From contig JAEDHB010000002.1 of the NCBI GenBank assembly GCA_016297265.1, positions 62,001-126,000 on the forward strand: DNA of 64,000 bases. The letters run 5' to 3'. Position numbers and translations under genes: made by a program. Source of the stretch: Butyrivibrio sp. (GTDB lineage: Bacteria > Bacillota > Clostridia > Lachnospirales > Lachnospiraceae). This document shows, in pieces, positions 1 to 9,285 of this stretch; positions within the stretch are counted from its first letter, which is position 1, and each line of letters starts with the position of its first letter. The notes under the pieces were generated by a model. The model was not told the origin of the DNA and did not search any database. It was given only the letters and a program-made list of their open reading frames with translations.

Positions 1-720
1 ACCCAGCGTAATATTCTCCGAATGCCTTGTAGCATTACAAAGCTCAACCGCATATCTCAGCACGGCATCATCCATATATATATCTGATGCCTCCTTCTGC
101 ATCTTCAAAACATCTGCTGCACTCGCAACAGTCCTAACAGTATTAAGCGGATTGTCGTCCTGTCTCGCGCTGATAAGTCTCATTTCACTCGTAACATCCG
201 GATATCCCATGGATATACATATCATAAAACGGTCCACCTGGGACTCCGGCAACATCTGGGTTCCCGCAGAGCCAATCGGATTCTGTGTGGCAATTACAAT
301 AAATGGTTCCGGAAGCATTACCGTTTTTCCGTCGATTGTAACCTGTTTTTCTTCCATTGCCTCAAGGAGTGCGGACTGTGTTTTTGAAGAAGTACGGTTA
401 ATTTCATCCGCGAGGAAAAGATTACATACTACCGCTCCGTTTCTCTGTTCAAATTCCTGTGTTTTGACATTGAACATCGAAAAGCCCACCACATCCGATG
501 GCATAACATCCGCTGTGAACTGCATCCTTCTGGTATCGAGATCCATTGCCTTGGCAAAAGCCATGGCCATAGTGGTCTTTCCTACTCCCGGAATATCCTC
601 CATAAGGATATTTCCGCCTGCAATAATTGCAATCATCACCTTGGTAATAACCGGATCCTTGCCGCATAAAACCTTTTTAACTTCCTGAATTATCTCATAT
701 GCTGATTGACTAATACTCAT
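1..720 (-). CDS. MoxR-family AAA+ ATPase (3' end off window)
   Basis: Reverse-strand reading frame open from ATG at 720 to the window edge (240 codons), so the C-terminus is missing. Visible motifs are Walker A GVGKT at residues 45-49, Walker B with LADEINR near residue 107, and a TQNP sensor-1 motif near 150; together these are typical of MoxR ATPases. The family acts as ATP-driven chaperones, often maturing vWA-domain or membrane-associated protein complexes. It follows the membrane-protein gene ending at 745 after 24 bases, so it is the fourth gene of a minus-strand operon. The usual MoxR partners (DUF58, transglutaminase) would lie beyond position 1 and cannot be seen. Family assignment is secure; the client is unknown. 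Confidence 0.92.
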   Translation of the reverse strand, partial: MSISQSAYEIIQEVKKVLCGKDPVITKVMIAIIAGGNILMEDIPGVGKTTMAMAFAKAMDLDTRRMQFTADVMPSDVVGFSMFNVKTQEFEQRNGAVVCNLFLADEINRTSSKTQSALLEAMEEKQVTIDGKTVMLPEPFIVIATQNPIGSAGTQMLPESQVDRFMICISMGYPDVTSEMRLISARQDDNPLNTVRTVASAADVLKMQKEASDIYMDDAVLRYAVELCNATRHSENITLG

Positions 721-744
721 ATTTCCCCCTTGATATTCCATATA

Positions 745-2034
745 TTACAAATTGGATTTAATGTCTGCAACCAGCCATTTTCCGTCAATATTGACATAAT
801 AAAATGTCTCGTCACTTGTCTCTTCTCTTGATTCATGGGTATTAAGTACCATTGACCTTACAAATTTAACCCTGCATGAAAAACATGTATCGCTGTATTT
901 TGTATATTCCGATACACTTACATCTCTGAATTCCGATGATATCAAATCACTGTACATCCACATATCGCCAACGCGATATTTATCGGCAAGGTCAATATAG
1001 TATGAACCTTCCGGAAAATACTGTCTGATTGTTCCGAGTCCGTCCTGCTCGCCCTCAAGTGTTCCTGTAAAGAAGTCCGAGTAGTGGAATGCAACCTGAA
1101 GCACATAGGACTTCAAATCCTCAGATATCTCCTCTGTCTGATATCCGATTTCAATTTTGTTCTTTCCTGCGTAATCAGGGATGCTGACGTTGTTGCCTGC
1201 AATATCAAAAGCTTCAACCACCGGTTCCTTCGTAATGCCGGAAACCTTGTATGTTACAACTGTCGGAGCAGTGGTATATTCTGCGATAAATTCAGCATTA
1301 TCCACCGGTTTTGGTTCCCCCTTCAATTCATCCTCACCAAGTTCAATTCCGTTAACCTTAACTTTGTAACCCGCCGGTGCGGTAATTGTGTATTTCCTGC
1401 TGTTGCCTGCTACCTTGCTTACAACCTTATCCACTTTCCAATCGGAAATAGTGATTATTCCAAGCACCTTCTTATCACTGTCGGATTTAAGCGTTGCCTC
1501 CGCAACTACCTTATCCCCAACAAGGATATTGTAGGTCAGACTGTCCGAACCTGTGGTTTTCAGCTGATAATCAAGTTCCTTGCCGTCCAATGCATTTTTA
1601 AGGTCTTCAGTACCGTCAAAATCAGGTTCGAACTTACTTCCTCCTGTAGTCTCAATGGAGGAAATATCCCCGGATTCCAGGGTTTCTATCAGACTCTCAA
1701 CCGTATGCTCCGGCTGGGATTTCTGAAATTTTTTCATGGTATTCCACACATATATAAATACAAATATCATAAAAACAGCAAGAATACCAATATAGATATA
1801 GAATCCCTTCCAGAATTTTGCTATCTTCTTTTTGCCTTTTTTCTGTTTACGAGAAACCTTTTCCTCCGCTATATCATCAGCTTCTTCCGGTTCTTCGTTG
1901 AGTGAAACCTCTTCGATTTCGATGCTGTCCTCTTCTATATCTATTGTCTGAATAGCATCTGCCAAATCAGCAGCATTGCCTTCAAGCTTGATTTCTTTCA
2001 TTTCATCACTGTTCTGCTTCTTAATCTCTTCCAT
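745..2034 (-). CDS. Single-pass membrane protein with acidic cytoplasmic tail
   Basis: A 429-residue protein. The start at 2034 is chosen over an upstream in-frame ATG because AGGAGG sits seven bases before it, right after the stop of the preceding gene. Residues 1-60 are strongly acidic, 61-72 are a basic stop-transfer-like stretch, and 78-97 form one membrane helix. The rest is a predicted extracytoplasmic beta-rich region with a PAGYKVKVNG-type segment that recalls the repeated domains of TcaA-like cell-envelope proteins; the resemblance is weak. The C-terminal 130 residues look like a compact NTF2-like domain. It lies between a phosphodiester-glycosidase-like gene and moxR. I do not recognise a specific family; a role at the cell surface is inferred from topology and context only. 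Confidence 0.8.
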   Translation of the reverse strand: MEEIKKQNSDEMKEIKLEGNAADLADAIQTIDIEEDSIEIEEVSLNEEPEEADDIAEEKVSRKQKKGKKKIAKFWKGFYIYIGILAVFMIFVFIYVWNTMKKFQKSQPEHTVESLIETLESGDISSIETTGGSKFEPDFDGTEDLKNALDGKELDYQLKTTGSDSLTYNILVGDKVVAEATLKSDSDKKVLGIITISDWKVDKVVSKVAGNSRKYTITAPAGYKVKVNGIELGEDELKGEPKPVDNAEFIAEYTTAPTVVTYKVSGITKEPVVEAFDIAGNNVSIPDYAGKNKIEIGYQTEEISEDLKSYVLQVAFHYSDFFTGTLEGEQDGLGTIRQYFPEGSYYIDLADKYRVGDMWMYSDLISSEFRDVSVSEYTKYSDTCFSCRVKFVRSMVLNTHESREETSDETFYYVNIDGKWLVADIKSNL

Positions 2035-2045
2035 TACGGCACCTC

Positions 2046-3176
2046 CTATTTGACAACAAATCCTGTTGGCAGTCTCCACGAAGAAGTTGAGTAATACAAT
2101 GTAACACTGGTCATTTCATATTTACCGTTATAGTACATTGAAGAAGAACTTCCACCGTCAATATTGGCTGCATTAACTGCACCGTATTCCTGAAGAACAC
2201 CAATCAGATCCGCTGCTGTGGCACCAAGATGACTCTCATGTCCACGTCCGTCTGTTACAAAAAGAATTACTGCGCCATCCTTACGCTGACCTATTACGGT
2301 TCTTGGGTTGGCACCACTGCCCGCACCATTGAGTGGCACCGGCTGATTATTCAGAATAAGCTTGGTAAAGTGATTGTCATCCTGTCCAACCACATCCTTA
2401 AAACTTACCGCATCACGGATATTGTTTTTTCTGACATAGTCCTCAACCTGTGCGGCAGACATATCGCCGATTTCCTTGATTACAAGAATATTATCCTTAT
2501 TGAAACCCACCATAACATCTCCGGATTGTGGCTCATTAAACTGGATATCCCCATTGCTCACTACAAGTCCCTTTGGTCTTCCGCCCCAGTTACCGTCGGA
2601 GCAGTACTCACCACCGTTGACTCCGGCAATAGCGCCATTGTCCTTAACAAGATTGTCCAATGTGCTTCCGTATTTTTCTTTGCTAAAGCTTGACCATGGA
2701 TATATTGTTCCCACGGACACCTTGGATGGATCTTTGACAATCATAACCTTACCCATATAGGTACGTCCGGTCACGGTAAAAATCTCGATTCCGTTCTCAT
2801 CAAAATTATCCTCATAACCGAGTTCTGTATCATCATCGCCATCATCTTCATCGGTATTCTTATCAGGGTCAATCTGAATCAGCGAAGTATCGACATCGCC
2901 TTCCAGTTTACCCATTGAGTTCTTGTTAGTAATTTCAAGGATTTCCTCCTTGCTGAAATACCATTTTGTCAAAAATTTGAGCGCGCCTGTCTCCATCATG
3001 GTACTTACAAATAAATCCCTCGCCGCAGTTGACGGTCCGTGACAGAAAATCCACATTGAACCGTACAATATGAGGAAGAGCATGAATATTGTTGAAAATA
3101 TTATTGCGCAACCTCTTCCGATTATCTTGCCTATAGTACGTTTTTTACTGCTCTTTGGAGCATCTTTCTTAGCCAT
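2046..3176 (-). CDS. Membrane-anchored phosphodiester glycosidase (NAGPA/DUF2233-like)
   Basis: A 376-residue protein with a basic N-terminus, a membrane helix at about 20-44 and an extracytoplasmic catalytic region from about 130 to the end. Diagnostic blocks are GVNGGEYCSDG, NPRTVIGQ, FVTDGRG and NIDGGSSSSM, matching the NAGPA domain (phosphodiester glycosidase, formerly DUF2233; exopolysaccharide-associated YigE-type proteins). Family members cleave sugar-1-phosphodiesters, as in the mammalian uncovering enzyme. It overlaps the preceding GT2-GtrA gene by eight bases and is followed by the acidic membrane protein after 11 bases, so all are probably co-translated. A role in trimming or modifying a phosphodiester-linked surface glycan is inferred. 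Confidence 0.88.
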   Translation of the reverse strand: MAKKDAPKSSKKRTIGKIIGRGCAIIFSTIFMLFLILYGSMWIFCHGPSTAARDLFVSTMMETGALKFLTKWYFSKEEILEITNKNSMGKLEGDVDTSLIQIDPDKNTDEDDGDDDTELGYEDNFDENGIEIFTVTGRTYMGKVMIVKDPSKVSVGTIYPWSSFSKEKYGSTLDNLVKDNGAIAGVNGGEYCSDGNWGGRPKGLVVSNGDIQFNEPQSGDVMVGFNKDNILVIKEIGDMSAAQVEDYVRKNNIRDAVSFKDVVGQDDNHFTKLILNNQPVPLNGAGSGANPRTVIGQRKDGAVILFVTDGRGHESHLGATAADLIGVLQEYGAVNAANIDGGSSSSMYYNGKYEMTSVTLYYSTSSWRLPTGFVVK

Positions 3177-4248
3177 TTTTCTTCCTCCTGCTATTGTCAG
3201 AAAATACCCATCTTCTCTGAATCTGAAAACTCAAAATAAAGAGAATAATATCAACCAGAACCTTCAATACTGAGGTCAGGAAATTGCCCGAGCCCGTCCA
3301 CCATGAAAGAAAATATACCATGCCGTAGGAAACCCCTGCCTGACATGCGCAGAGCAGGTAATACTTTGGCATTGATTTACTTATCGGTACATTCGATTCA
3401 AATACAGCCTTCCTGTTAACCAGGTAATTGAACATGGACGATACAATTCTTGCTCCCACTGTTGCAACAAGAATTTTTACCCACTTTTCAACATATCCCG
3501 ACAGAATAAATTCCAGTCCCAGAAACAATACATAGTCGATTGCAAATGACAGAATGGAACTCAGTGCAAATTTCAAAATAACTGCGTATATTTTGATTGA
3601 ATCCCTGATTGGATGGAAATGCGTCGAAGCATTGTCCTCAATATATACGGTATCAATTGTCTGTTCAACAAATTCAATATGATGCTTATTCATCTCAAGC
3701 AGCATCTGTGTCTCATACTCAAAGCGCTCGCCCTTTACCTCTGTCATAAATTTAAGATATTGCGCCGGAATAGCCCTGAGTCCTGTCTGCGTATCGCTTA
3801 TCTTAATCCCACAGGCAAATCTGAAAACCGCTTTTGTTACATTATTGCCAAATTTACTCTTTGGGGGCACCTGTTCACCGGAAAAATCCCTGCATCCAAG
3901 CACTACCTTATCCCCGACATCAAGCATTACTTCACAGCATTTTCTGATATCCTTAGGGCGGTGCTGGTTATCGCCGTCAACCGTAACCACACCATCTATA
4001 TCCGGACGATGTTCAATACAGAATTCAAAAGCAGTTTTCAGACCTCTGCCCTTGCCGCGATTGACCTCATGTTTAAGAACTGTTACCTCTTCATGAGTTT
4101 TGGCTTCCAAAAAAGGGGCAAGATGCTGTTCATCGCTGCCATCGTCCACAATTACAATGTCTCTAAAACCTTCCTCCAGCAGCCCATTGACAACCTGCAT
4201 TAGCTTCTCATCAGGATTCAGTGAAGGAATTATCACACAAATATTCAA
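3169..4248 (-). CDS. GT2 glycosyltransferase fused to GtrA-like membrane domain
   Basis: A 359-residue two-domain protein. Residues 1-215 are a GT-A family 2 glycosyltransferase of the dolichol-phosphate mannosyltransferase type, with IIPSLNPDEKL at the N-terminus, VDDGSD and the metal-binding DGDNQ. Residues 225-350 carry about four membrane helices of the GtrA type (flippase-like partner of polyprenyl-phosphate-linked sugars), with the characteristic NYLVNRKAVF block. The start is TTG at 4248, with AGAGG eight bases upstream; the N-terminus begins exactly where family members begin. It lies downstream of the valS terminator and opens the operon with the NAGPA-like gene. It probably makes and presents a lipid-linked sugar for surface decoration. 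Confidence 0.9.
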   Translation of the reverse strand: MNICVIIPSLNPDEKLMQVVNGLLEEGFRDIVIVDDGSDEQHLAPFLEAKTHEEVTVLKHEVNRGKGRGLKTAFEFCIEHRPDIDGVVTVDGDNQHRPKDIRKCCEVMLDVGDKVVLGCRDFSGEQVPPKSKFGNNVTKAVFRFACGIKISDTQTGLRAIPAQYLKFMTEVKGERFEYETQMLLEMNKHHIEFVEQTIDTVYIEDNASTHFHPIRDSIKIYAVILKFALSSILSFAIDYVLFLGLEFILSGYVEKWVKILVATVGARIVSSMFNYLVNRKAVFESNVPISKSMPKYYLLCACQAGVSYGMVYFLSWWTGSGNFLTSVLKVLVDIILFILSFQIQRRWVFSDNSRRKKNG

Positions 4249-4272
4249 AATATAAACCTCTTATACAAAACA

Positions 4273-4300
4273 AATTAGTGGGGGCAAACCCCCACTAATT
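4273..4300 (-). terminator. Rho-independent terminator of valS
   Basis: Perfect 12-bp stem (4273-4284 with 4289-4300) with a four-base loop, followed on the minus strand by TTTGTTTTGT starting within the stem. It directly follows the valS stop codon and separates valS from the GT2-GtrA operon. Confidence 0.88.
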
Positions 4301-4306
4301 CTATCA

Positions 4307-6943
4307 TTATTTGCTCAATTGGGCAAGTCGTTCTTTGACCTGTTCCATCATTGTTGTATACTTTTCAAGCTTTTCTTTTTCCTCAGCTATTTTGGCTGCC
4401 GGTGCTTTGGATACAAACTTCTCGTTGGCCAGCATTCCGTTGACACGTTTTAACTCTCCTTCGAGTTTTTTCTCCTCGTTCTTAAGTCTCTCAATTTCTT
4501 TTTCAACATCCACAAGATCTGCAAAAGGAATATATATGCTTGCCTTTGGAATCAATACTGCAACTGCATCATCAGCAATACCTGTCTTGTCCGCCTGAAT
4601 TGTAACCTGCGCTGCGTAGGAAAGCGTTGTAAAGAATACTTTTCCCTCTTCAAAAATGTCCGCAACTTCAGCATCAGTAGTAACTACATACACATTTGCC
4701 TTTCTGCTTGGAGGAACATTCATTCCCGAACGGGTATTTCTGATTCCCCTAACTGCCTCCTTTATAGTCTCAACCGCCTTTTCTTCCTTGGCAAAATTCC
4801 ATTCTTCCTTGTATTCAGGCCATGAAGAAATCATAATGGATTCCTCATCAGAAAGATTACAGAATATTTCTTCAGTAATAAAAGGCATATAAGGATGAAG
4901 CAGTTTAAGCGAATTGATAAGCACGGTTTTCAAAGTCCAGAGAGCTGCTGCCTTTGTCTCATCCTCATCATTGTACAATCTTGGTTTAACCATCTCAATA
5001 TACCAGTCGCAGAATTCTTCCCAGATAAAATCATATATTTTTGCAACTGCAACGCCAAGATCGTTGTTTTCCATATTATCAGTCACTTCGCGAACAAGGG
5101 TATTAACCTTGGATACAATCCATTTATCTGCATCGGTAAGCTTTGTGATATCCACATCCTTTTCATCGGCTTTATCAAGATTCATAAGGATAAAACGGGA
5201 TGCGTTCCAGATTTTATTAGCAAAATTACGGTTTGCTTCAACCTTTTCCCAGTAAAATCTCATATCATTTCCCGGTGCATTTCCGCTTACAAGTGTAAGT
5301 CTCAATGCATCCGCGCCGTATTTTTCAATTACTTCCAGAGGGTCAATTCCGTTGCCGAGCGATTTACTCATCTTGCGACCCTGGGAATCCCTTACAAGTC
5401 CGTGGATTAATATGGTATCAAACGGAGCCTTTCCCATGTTTTCAATACCGGAAAACATCATTCTGATTACCCAGAATAAAATAATATCATATCCGGTTAC
5501 AAGGGTACTTGTAGGATAAAAATAATCCAATTCCTCCGTCTTTTCAGGCCAGCCAAGGGTTGAAAATGGCCAAAGTGCTGAAGAAAACCATGTATCCAGA
5601 GTATCAGGATCCTGTCTCATTGACTTTCCGCATTTTGGGCAAACAGGCTCATTTTCCTTGGTCACCACGGTTTCGCCGCAGGCATCACAGTAAAATGCAG
5701 GTATTCTGTGTCCCCACCAGAGCTGTCTTGAAATGCACCAGTCCTTGATATTTTCAAGCCAGTGAAAATATGTTTTCTCAAAATGCTCAGGAACAAATTT
5801 GGTCTCACCATTTTTAACCGCATCTATCGCAGGTTTGGCAAGCTCTTCCATTTTAACAAACCACTGCATTGAAACTCTTGGCTCCACAGTCGTATGACAT
5901 CTGTAGCAGGTTCCTACATTGTGTGAATAATCCTCTATTTCAACAAGCGCACCTTCCTTTTCAAGGTCCGCAACAATTGCTTTTCTTGCCTCGTATCTGT
6001 CCATTCCTGCATAGGTTTCGTACTCGTCAACAATCTTTGCATCCTCCGTGAGCACATTTATTACAGGAAGATTATGTCTTAAGCCCACCTCAAAATCGTT
6101 AGGGTCATGTGCCGGTGTGATTTTTACCACACCTGTTCCGAATTCCATATCAACATAGTCATCCGCAATGATAGGAATTTCTCTGTGAACAATTGGAAGA
6201 ACTACTGTTTTTCCTACATAATCCTTGTATCTTTCATCATTTGGATTAACAGCAACAGCTGTATCTCCAAGCATTGTCTCAGGTCTCGTGGTTGCCATCT
6301 CGATATATCCGCTTCCGTCTGATAACGGATATCTGAGATGCCAGAAATGGCCTGCCTGATCCTCATATTCAACCTCTGCATCAGAAATAGATGTAAGGCA
6401 GCATGGACACCAGTTGATTATCCTGTTGCCCCTGTAAATCTGTCCTTTGTTATATAGATTGATAAACACTTCCTGAACTGCTTTGCTACAGCCTTCATCC
6501 ATCGTAAATCTTTCTCTGTCCCAGTCCGTGGAGGAACCGATTTTCTTGAGTTGGGATACAATTCTTCCGCCATACTCTCTCTTCCAGTCCCATACTCGCT
6601 CAAGGAATTTTTCACGGCCAAGTTCTTCCTTGGTAATACCCTCCTTGGCAAGCTGCTCCACAACCTTAACTTCCGTTGCAATTGATGCATGGTCAGTTCC
6701 CGGAACCCAAAGGGCATTATATCCCTGCATTCTTTTAAATCTTATTAATATATCCTGAAGGGTATTATCAAAAGCATGTCCCATGTGAAGCTGTCCTGTA
6801 ATATTTGGAGGCGGCATCACAATTGTGAATGGTTTTTTGCTTCTGTCAACCTCAGCATGAAAATACTTCTTTTCAAGCCATTTGTCGTAAAGTCTTCCCT
6901 CAATCTCGGAAGGATTGTAATTTTTCTCTAATTCCTTACTCAT
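4307..6943 (-). CDS. valS: Valyl-tRNA synthetase
   Basis: An 878-residue class I synthetase that charges tRNA-Val in the cytoplasm. The HIGH motif is at residues 44-57 (PPPNITGQLHMGHA), the KMSKS motif near residue 520 (GRKMSKSLGNG), and the insertion between them is the editing domain containing the MATTRPETMLGDTAVAV block typical of ValRS/IleRS. A zinc-binding CDAC...CPKC pair is visible in the middle. The last 70 residues form the coiled-coil arm that grips tRNA-Val. Length matches bacterial ValRS. The gene stands alone behind a valine-type T-box leader and ends at a strong terminator, so it is a single-gene transcription unit regulated by tRNA-Val charging. Confidence 0.99.
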   Translation of the reverse strand: MSKELEKNYNPSEIEGRLYDKWLEKKYFHAEVDRSKKPFTIVMPPPNITGQLHMGHAFDNTLQDILIRFKRMQGYNALWVPGTDHASIATEVKVVEQLAKEGITKEELGREKFLERVWDWKREYGGRIVSQLKKIGSSTDWDRERFTMDEGCSKAVQEVFINLYNKGQIYRGNRIINWCPCCLTSISDAEVEYEDQAGHFWHLRYPLSDGSGYIEMATTRPETMLGDTAVAVNPNDERYKDYVGKTVVLPIVHREIPIIADDYVDMEFGTGVVKITPAHDPNDFEVGLRHNLPVINVLTEDAKIVDEYETYAGMDRYEARKAIVADLEKEGALVEIEDYSHNVGTCYRCHTTVEPRVSMQWFVKMEELAKPAIDAVKNGETKFVPEHFEKTYFHWLENIKDWCISRQLWWGHRIPAFYCDACGETVVTKENEPVCPKCGKSMRQDPDTLDTWFSSALWPFSTLGWPEKTEELDYFYPTSTLVTGYDIILFWVIRMMFSGIENMGKAPFDTILIHGLVRDSQGRKMSKSLGNGIDPLEVIEKYGADALRLTLVSGNAPGNDMRFYWEKVEANRNFANKIWNASRFILMNLDKADEKDVDITKLTDADKWIVSKVNTLVREVTDNMENNDLGVAVAKIYDFIWEEFCDWYIEMVKPRLYNDEDETKAAALWTLKTVLINSLKLLHPYMPFITEEIFCNLSDEESIMISSWPEYKEEWNFAKEEKAVETIKEAVRGIRNTRSGMNVPPSRKANVYVVTTDAEVADIFEEGKVFFTTLSYAAQVTIQADKTGIADDAVAVLIPKASIYIPFADLVDVEKEIERLKNEEKKLEGELKRVNGMLANEKFVSKAPAAKIAEEKEKLEKYTTMMEQVKERLAQLSK

Positions 6944-6989
6944 GTCTACCTCTTTCCATCGATATTCGATTATTTTGTCAAAGTGCCAA

Positions 6990-7225
6990 TAAAAATGCCC
7001 TTTGCATAAGCAAAGGGCGAATAATTCACGGTACCACCTTTATGACTGCCATCACAGCCTCTCATCATATTCTTAACGCGAACGACACGTTGCAGACTAC
7101 TTAAGGTTCACCTGCACTGCTCCAAAGCTACTTCACTAACCCTCGTACTTAAGCCGCTCACACCTTGCCGGCTCTCTCTGAAAGGGATTGGTCAGCTACT
7201 ACTCTTTTTCATAGCATTTCAAATA
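6990..7225 (-). promoter_or_regulatory. T-box leader of valS (valine specifier)
   Basis: Minus-strand leader RNA with all T-box parts in order: an AGAGAG motif in stem I, a 3' specifier-side segment in which GAA is followed by GTA (7131-7129, a valine codon), the conserved T-box AAGGTGGTACCGTG at 7040-7027, and a terminator made from GCCCTTTGC pairing with GCAAAGGGC, followed by ATTTTTAT, at about 7019-6990. Uncharged tRNA-Val would favour the antiterminator. Specifier assignment is by position and by match with the downstream gene; I did not fold the RNA. Confidence 0.93.
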
Positions 7226-7232
7226 TAAAGAA

Positions 7233-7261
7233 ATCATAATTGGTTTATCAAAAATTGTCAA
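7233..7261 (-). promoter_or_regulatory. SigA promoter of the valS T-box transcript
   Basis: On the minus strand TTGACA (7261-7256), a 17-base spacer and TATGAT (7238-7233). The near-perfect hexamers lie just beyond the stop codon of the upstream gene and just before the T-box leader, so valS is transcribed independently of the four-gene cluster. Confidence 0.8.
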
Positions 7262-7264
7262 GAA

Positions 7265-8446
7265 TTATCTGTCATAGGATTCAACAATCTCCATGATTTC
7301 ATCCTTGAGTCCCGGATTTCCCGTGATAATTCCCGTTATTGTCTCTTTTGCCTTGTCAATACGGTCATAATTGTAATCAATACGCTCTCTGAGATTATTC
7401 TTTCTTTCCTCAAGTCCACGCTTCAATTCCTTCATCTCGCGCTCGTCAACAAGGGAATACATCTGTGCAACCCACACCTCAGGATCCTTAAGTCCAAGTC
7501 CTCCAATCAGCCTTGCAAAATCACCGCAGGCTTCATCCAGTTCAACGGATGCGGACATAATTCTTTCATTCTTGCGCTTCTCATCTAGGTAAATCTCATA
7601 GATTCTGCTGAGTTCATAGGCGTTTTTAACTCTGTATTTTTCGTGAAGATAGTCAACACTGTTCCTCACGTTCACATATTTTATTTTTGTCTTATTGGAC
7701 AGGGTAATTGCCCTCGCTATTTTTTTCTCATTGCGTTCGAAGCTGTCTGCCGCCCGCTTAAGCAGCACTATCATCAAGGCCGCATATACCGCGGATAACA
7801 GCAGTACAATCGTAAAAAGCATCTGCCCGCTCTCCTTCTTAAGCTGTCCCGATGCAATGAAAATTATGAAAACAGCAACTATCCCCAAAAGTGAGATGAC
7901 AAGGATATTCCGAATATTGTTTCTCTTATATATGTAATTGTCAATGTCCTCCCTGATGGAATTCTTTTCCGCCTCCAGCATATTCATATCGTGTTTGACG
8001 GCAGAGCAGTATTTTTCTTCGTTCTGAAGGTTAATCAGGGCATTTGGGAACTCTGATTCATACCTCTGCATAGTCTCATTCTGCAGCCTGGTAATCTTGG
8101 ATTTTTCTTTGCGAAGTTTTTTGCGTTTTTCTTTTATCTCAAGAATCTTTGACGCCACTCTTTTCAATGCGGCTGCCGTCTTTTTGTCCTGCGAGGACAC
8201 GATTCTCACATCCGAAAGATAATTCTCAACCGCCTGCAATTCTATTTTGAGCTCACCGATATAATCCGCGGCCTCACTCATCACCTGGCACTGTGTATGA
8301 ACGTTCCGGAGCATTTCAATATTCTTGAACTCCCGTTCATTTTTTTCTTCGTTCTTATGTCTCCGAAATTCCTCTTCGATATTCAGCTCCGGATCTATGT
8401 ACACATATTCCTTTTTTGGTTTCTTTTTTCGTTTAAAAATAGACAT
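7265..8446 (-). CDS. Coiled-coil protein with two central membrane helices
   Basis: A 393-residue protein. The first 25 residues are very basic (KRKKKPKKEY). Residues about 30-165 are a long charged coiled coil, two closely spaced membrane helices follow at about 180-200 and 208-230, and the rest is again helical and charged (long EKxKRxE-type runs). Both coiled coils should therefore face the cytoplasm with a short external hairpin. It is the last gene of a four-gene co-oriented set, 14 bases after the TPR gene, with only a weak GGGTGAG-type ribosome binding site. I do not recognise the family. Topology suggests a membrane anchor or scaffold for its operon partners, which is inference. Confidence 0.8.
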   Translation of the reverse strand: MSIFKRKKKPKKEYVYIDPELNIEEEFRRHKNEEKNEREFKNIEMLRNVHTQCQVMSEAADYIGELKIELQAVENYLSDVRIVSSQDKKTAAALKRVASKILEIKEKRKKLRKEKSKITRLQNETMQRYESEFPNALINLQNEEKYCSAVKHDMNMLEAEKNSIREDIDNYIYKRNNIRNILVISLLGIVAVFIIFIASGQLKKESGQMLFTIVLLLSAVYAALMIVLLKRAADSFERNEKKIARAITLSNKTKIKYVNVRNSVDYLHEKYRVKNAYELSRIYEIYLDEKRKNERIMSASVELDEACGDFARLIGGLGLKDPEVWVAQMYSLVDEREMKELKRGLEERKNNLRERIDYNYDRIDKAKETITGIITGNPGLKDEIMEIVESYDR

Positions 8447-8460
8447 ATCTCACCCAAATA

Positions 8461-9276
8461 TTATTTTACATAATTTCTGTATTCTTTCTTCCACTTTGCA
8501 AGAAGTTCATCCACAACACCATTAAATGCTGCAATATCACCTGCCGCCTTAAGTTCGGTAAGCCTGCCAACCTCCGCATACTCCGCTTCCTCATAAGCAT
8601 GGTCCATAAGTGTCTCTATTTCCCTGAAGGTAACATACATCTGTTCATCCTCTGTGTCATTCTTAATACTGTCGGTTTTAAGGCATTCAGCAGCCAGCGA
8701 AGCCTGTTTTGATTCAGGATTATTATTTAACTCGTATGCCTTTCTAAAGCATTCACAAGCATCCCCGAACAAATGCATATTGGCAAAGGCGACTCCCATA
8801 TTGTGCCATGCATCGCCATAAAAGGAAGGTTCCAGCCTGCTGTCAGGTTTTGCCAGAACAATGGCAACATAGTTTTTAATCGCACTGGCATATCTTCTGT
8901 TGGCAAGAAAATTGTCCGCACGGGATTTCAGCCTTGACGATACATTCTGCGTATCAAGCTCCTCAATCACCTGACAGAAATCAAGGATTTCATCCTCAGA
9001 GTAGTAATCCACTGAACGAAGCACCGTTGTAACCAGCTCAGCCAGTCCGGCATTTTCGCTTACAAGAAACTCAAGCTGGCCTGCAAGTTCAGGTTCCTCC
9101 AGCTCGCGCCCGATGAATTTAATCAGTCCGTCATCAAAAAGATCCGTGCCGATAAGGTATATATTGTTGTAAATGTAATAACATAGTTCTTCCAGCGAAT
9201 ATATGTTTATGGCCATATTATTAATGTAATACGGTCTTTTCGCATATACGCTTCTGCACAAAATAAGTCCGGCCAT
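8461..9276 (-). CDS. TPR-repeat protein of the Hsp70-like cluster
   Basis: A 271-residue soluble, all-helical protein. Start at 9276 is supported by AGGAGG five bases upstream, which overlaps the stop of the preceding gene. Residues about 125-210 contain at least two tetratricopeptide repeats, with YASAIKNYVAIV and WHNMGVAFANMHLFGDACECF matching the TPR consensus; the N-terminal 120 residues and the C-terminal 60 are helical without a recognised domain. TPR proteins mediate protein-protein contacts and often dock on Hsp70-type chaperones, which fits the neighbour encoded immediately upstream. Specific function unknown. Confidence 0.8.
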   Translation of the reverse strand: MAGLILCRSVYAKRPYYINNMAINIYSLEELCYYIYNNIYLIGTDLFDDGLIKFIGRELEEPELAGQLEFLVSENAGLAELVTTVLRSVDYYSEDEILDFCQVIEELDTQNVSSRLKSRADNFLANRRYASAIKNYVAIVLAKPDSRLEPSFYGDAWHNMGVAFANMHLFGDACECFRKAYELNNNPESKQASLAAECLKTDSIKNDTEDEQMYVTFREIETLMDHAYEEAEYAEVGRLTELKAAGDIAAFNGVVDELLAKWKKEYRNYVK

Positions 9277-9285
9277 AACACCCTC

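Noticed and set aside
1084..1905. Long plus-strand open frame (about 270 codons) opposite the acidic membrane protein gene
   Set aside because: It is antisense to a well-supported gene, lacks a ribosome binding site and has cysteine/isoleucine-rich composition typical of shadow frames.
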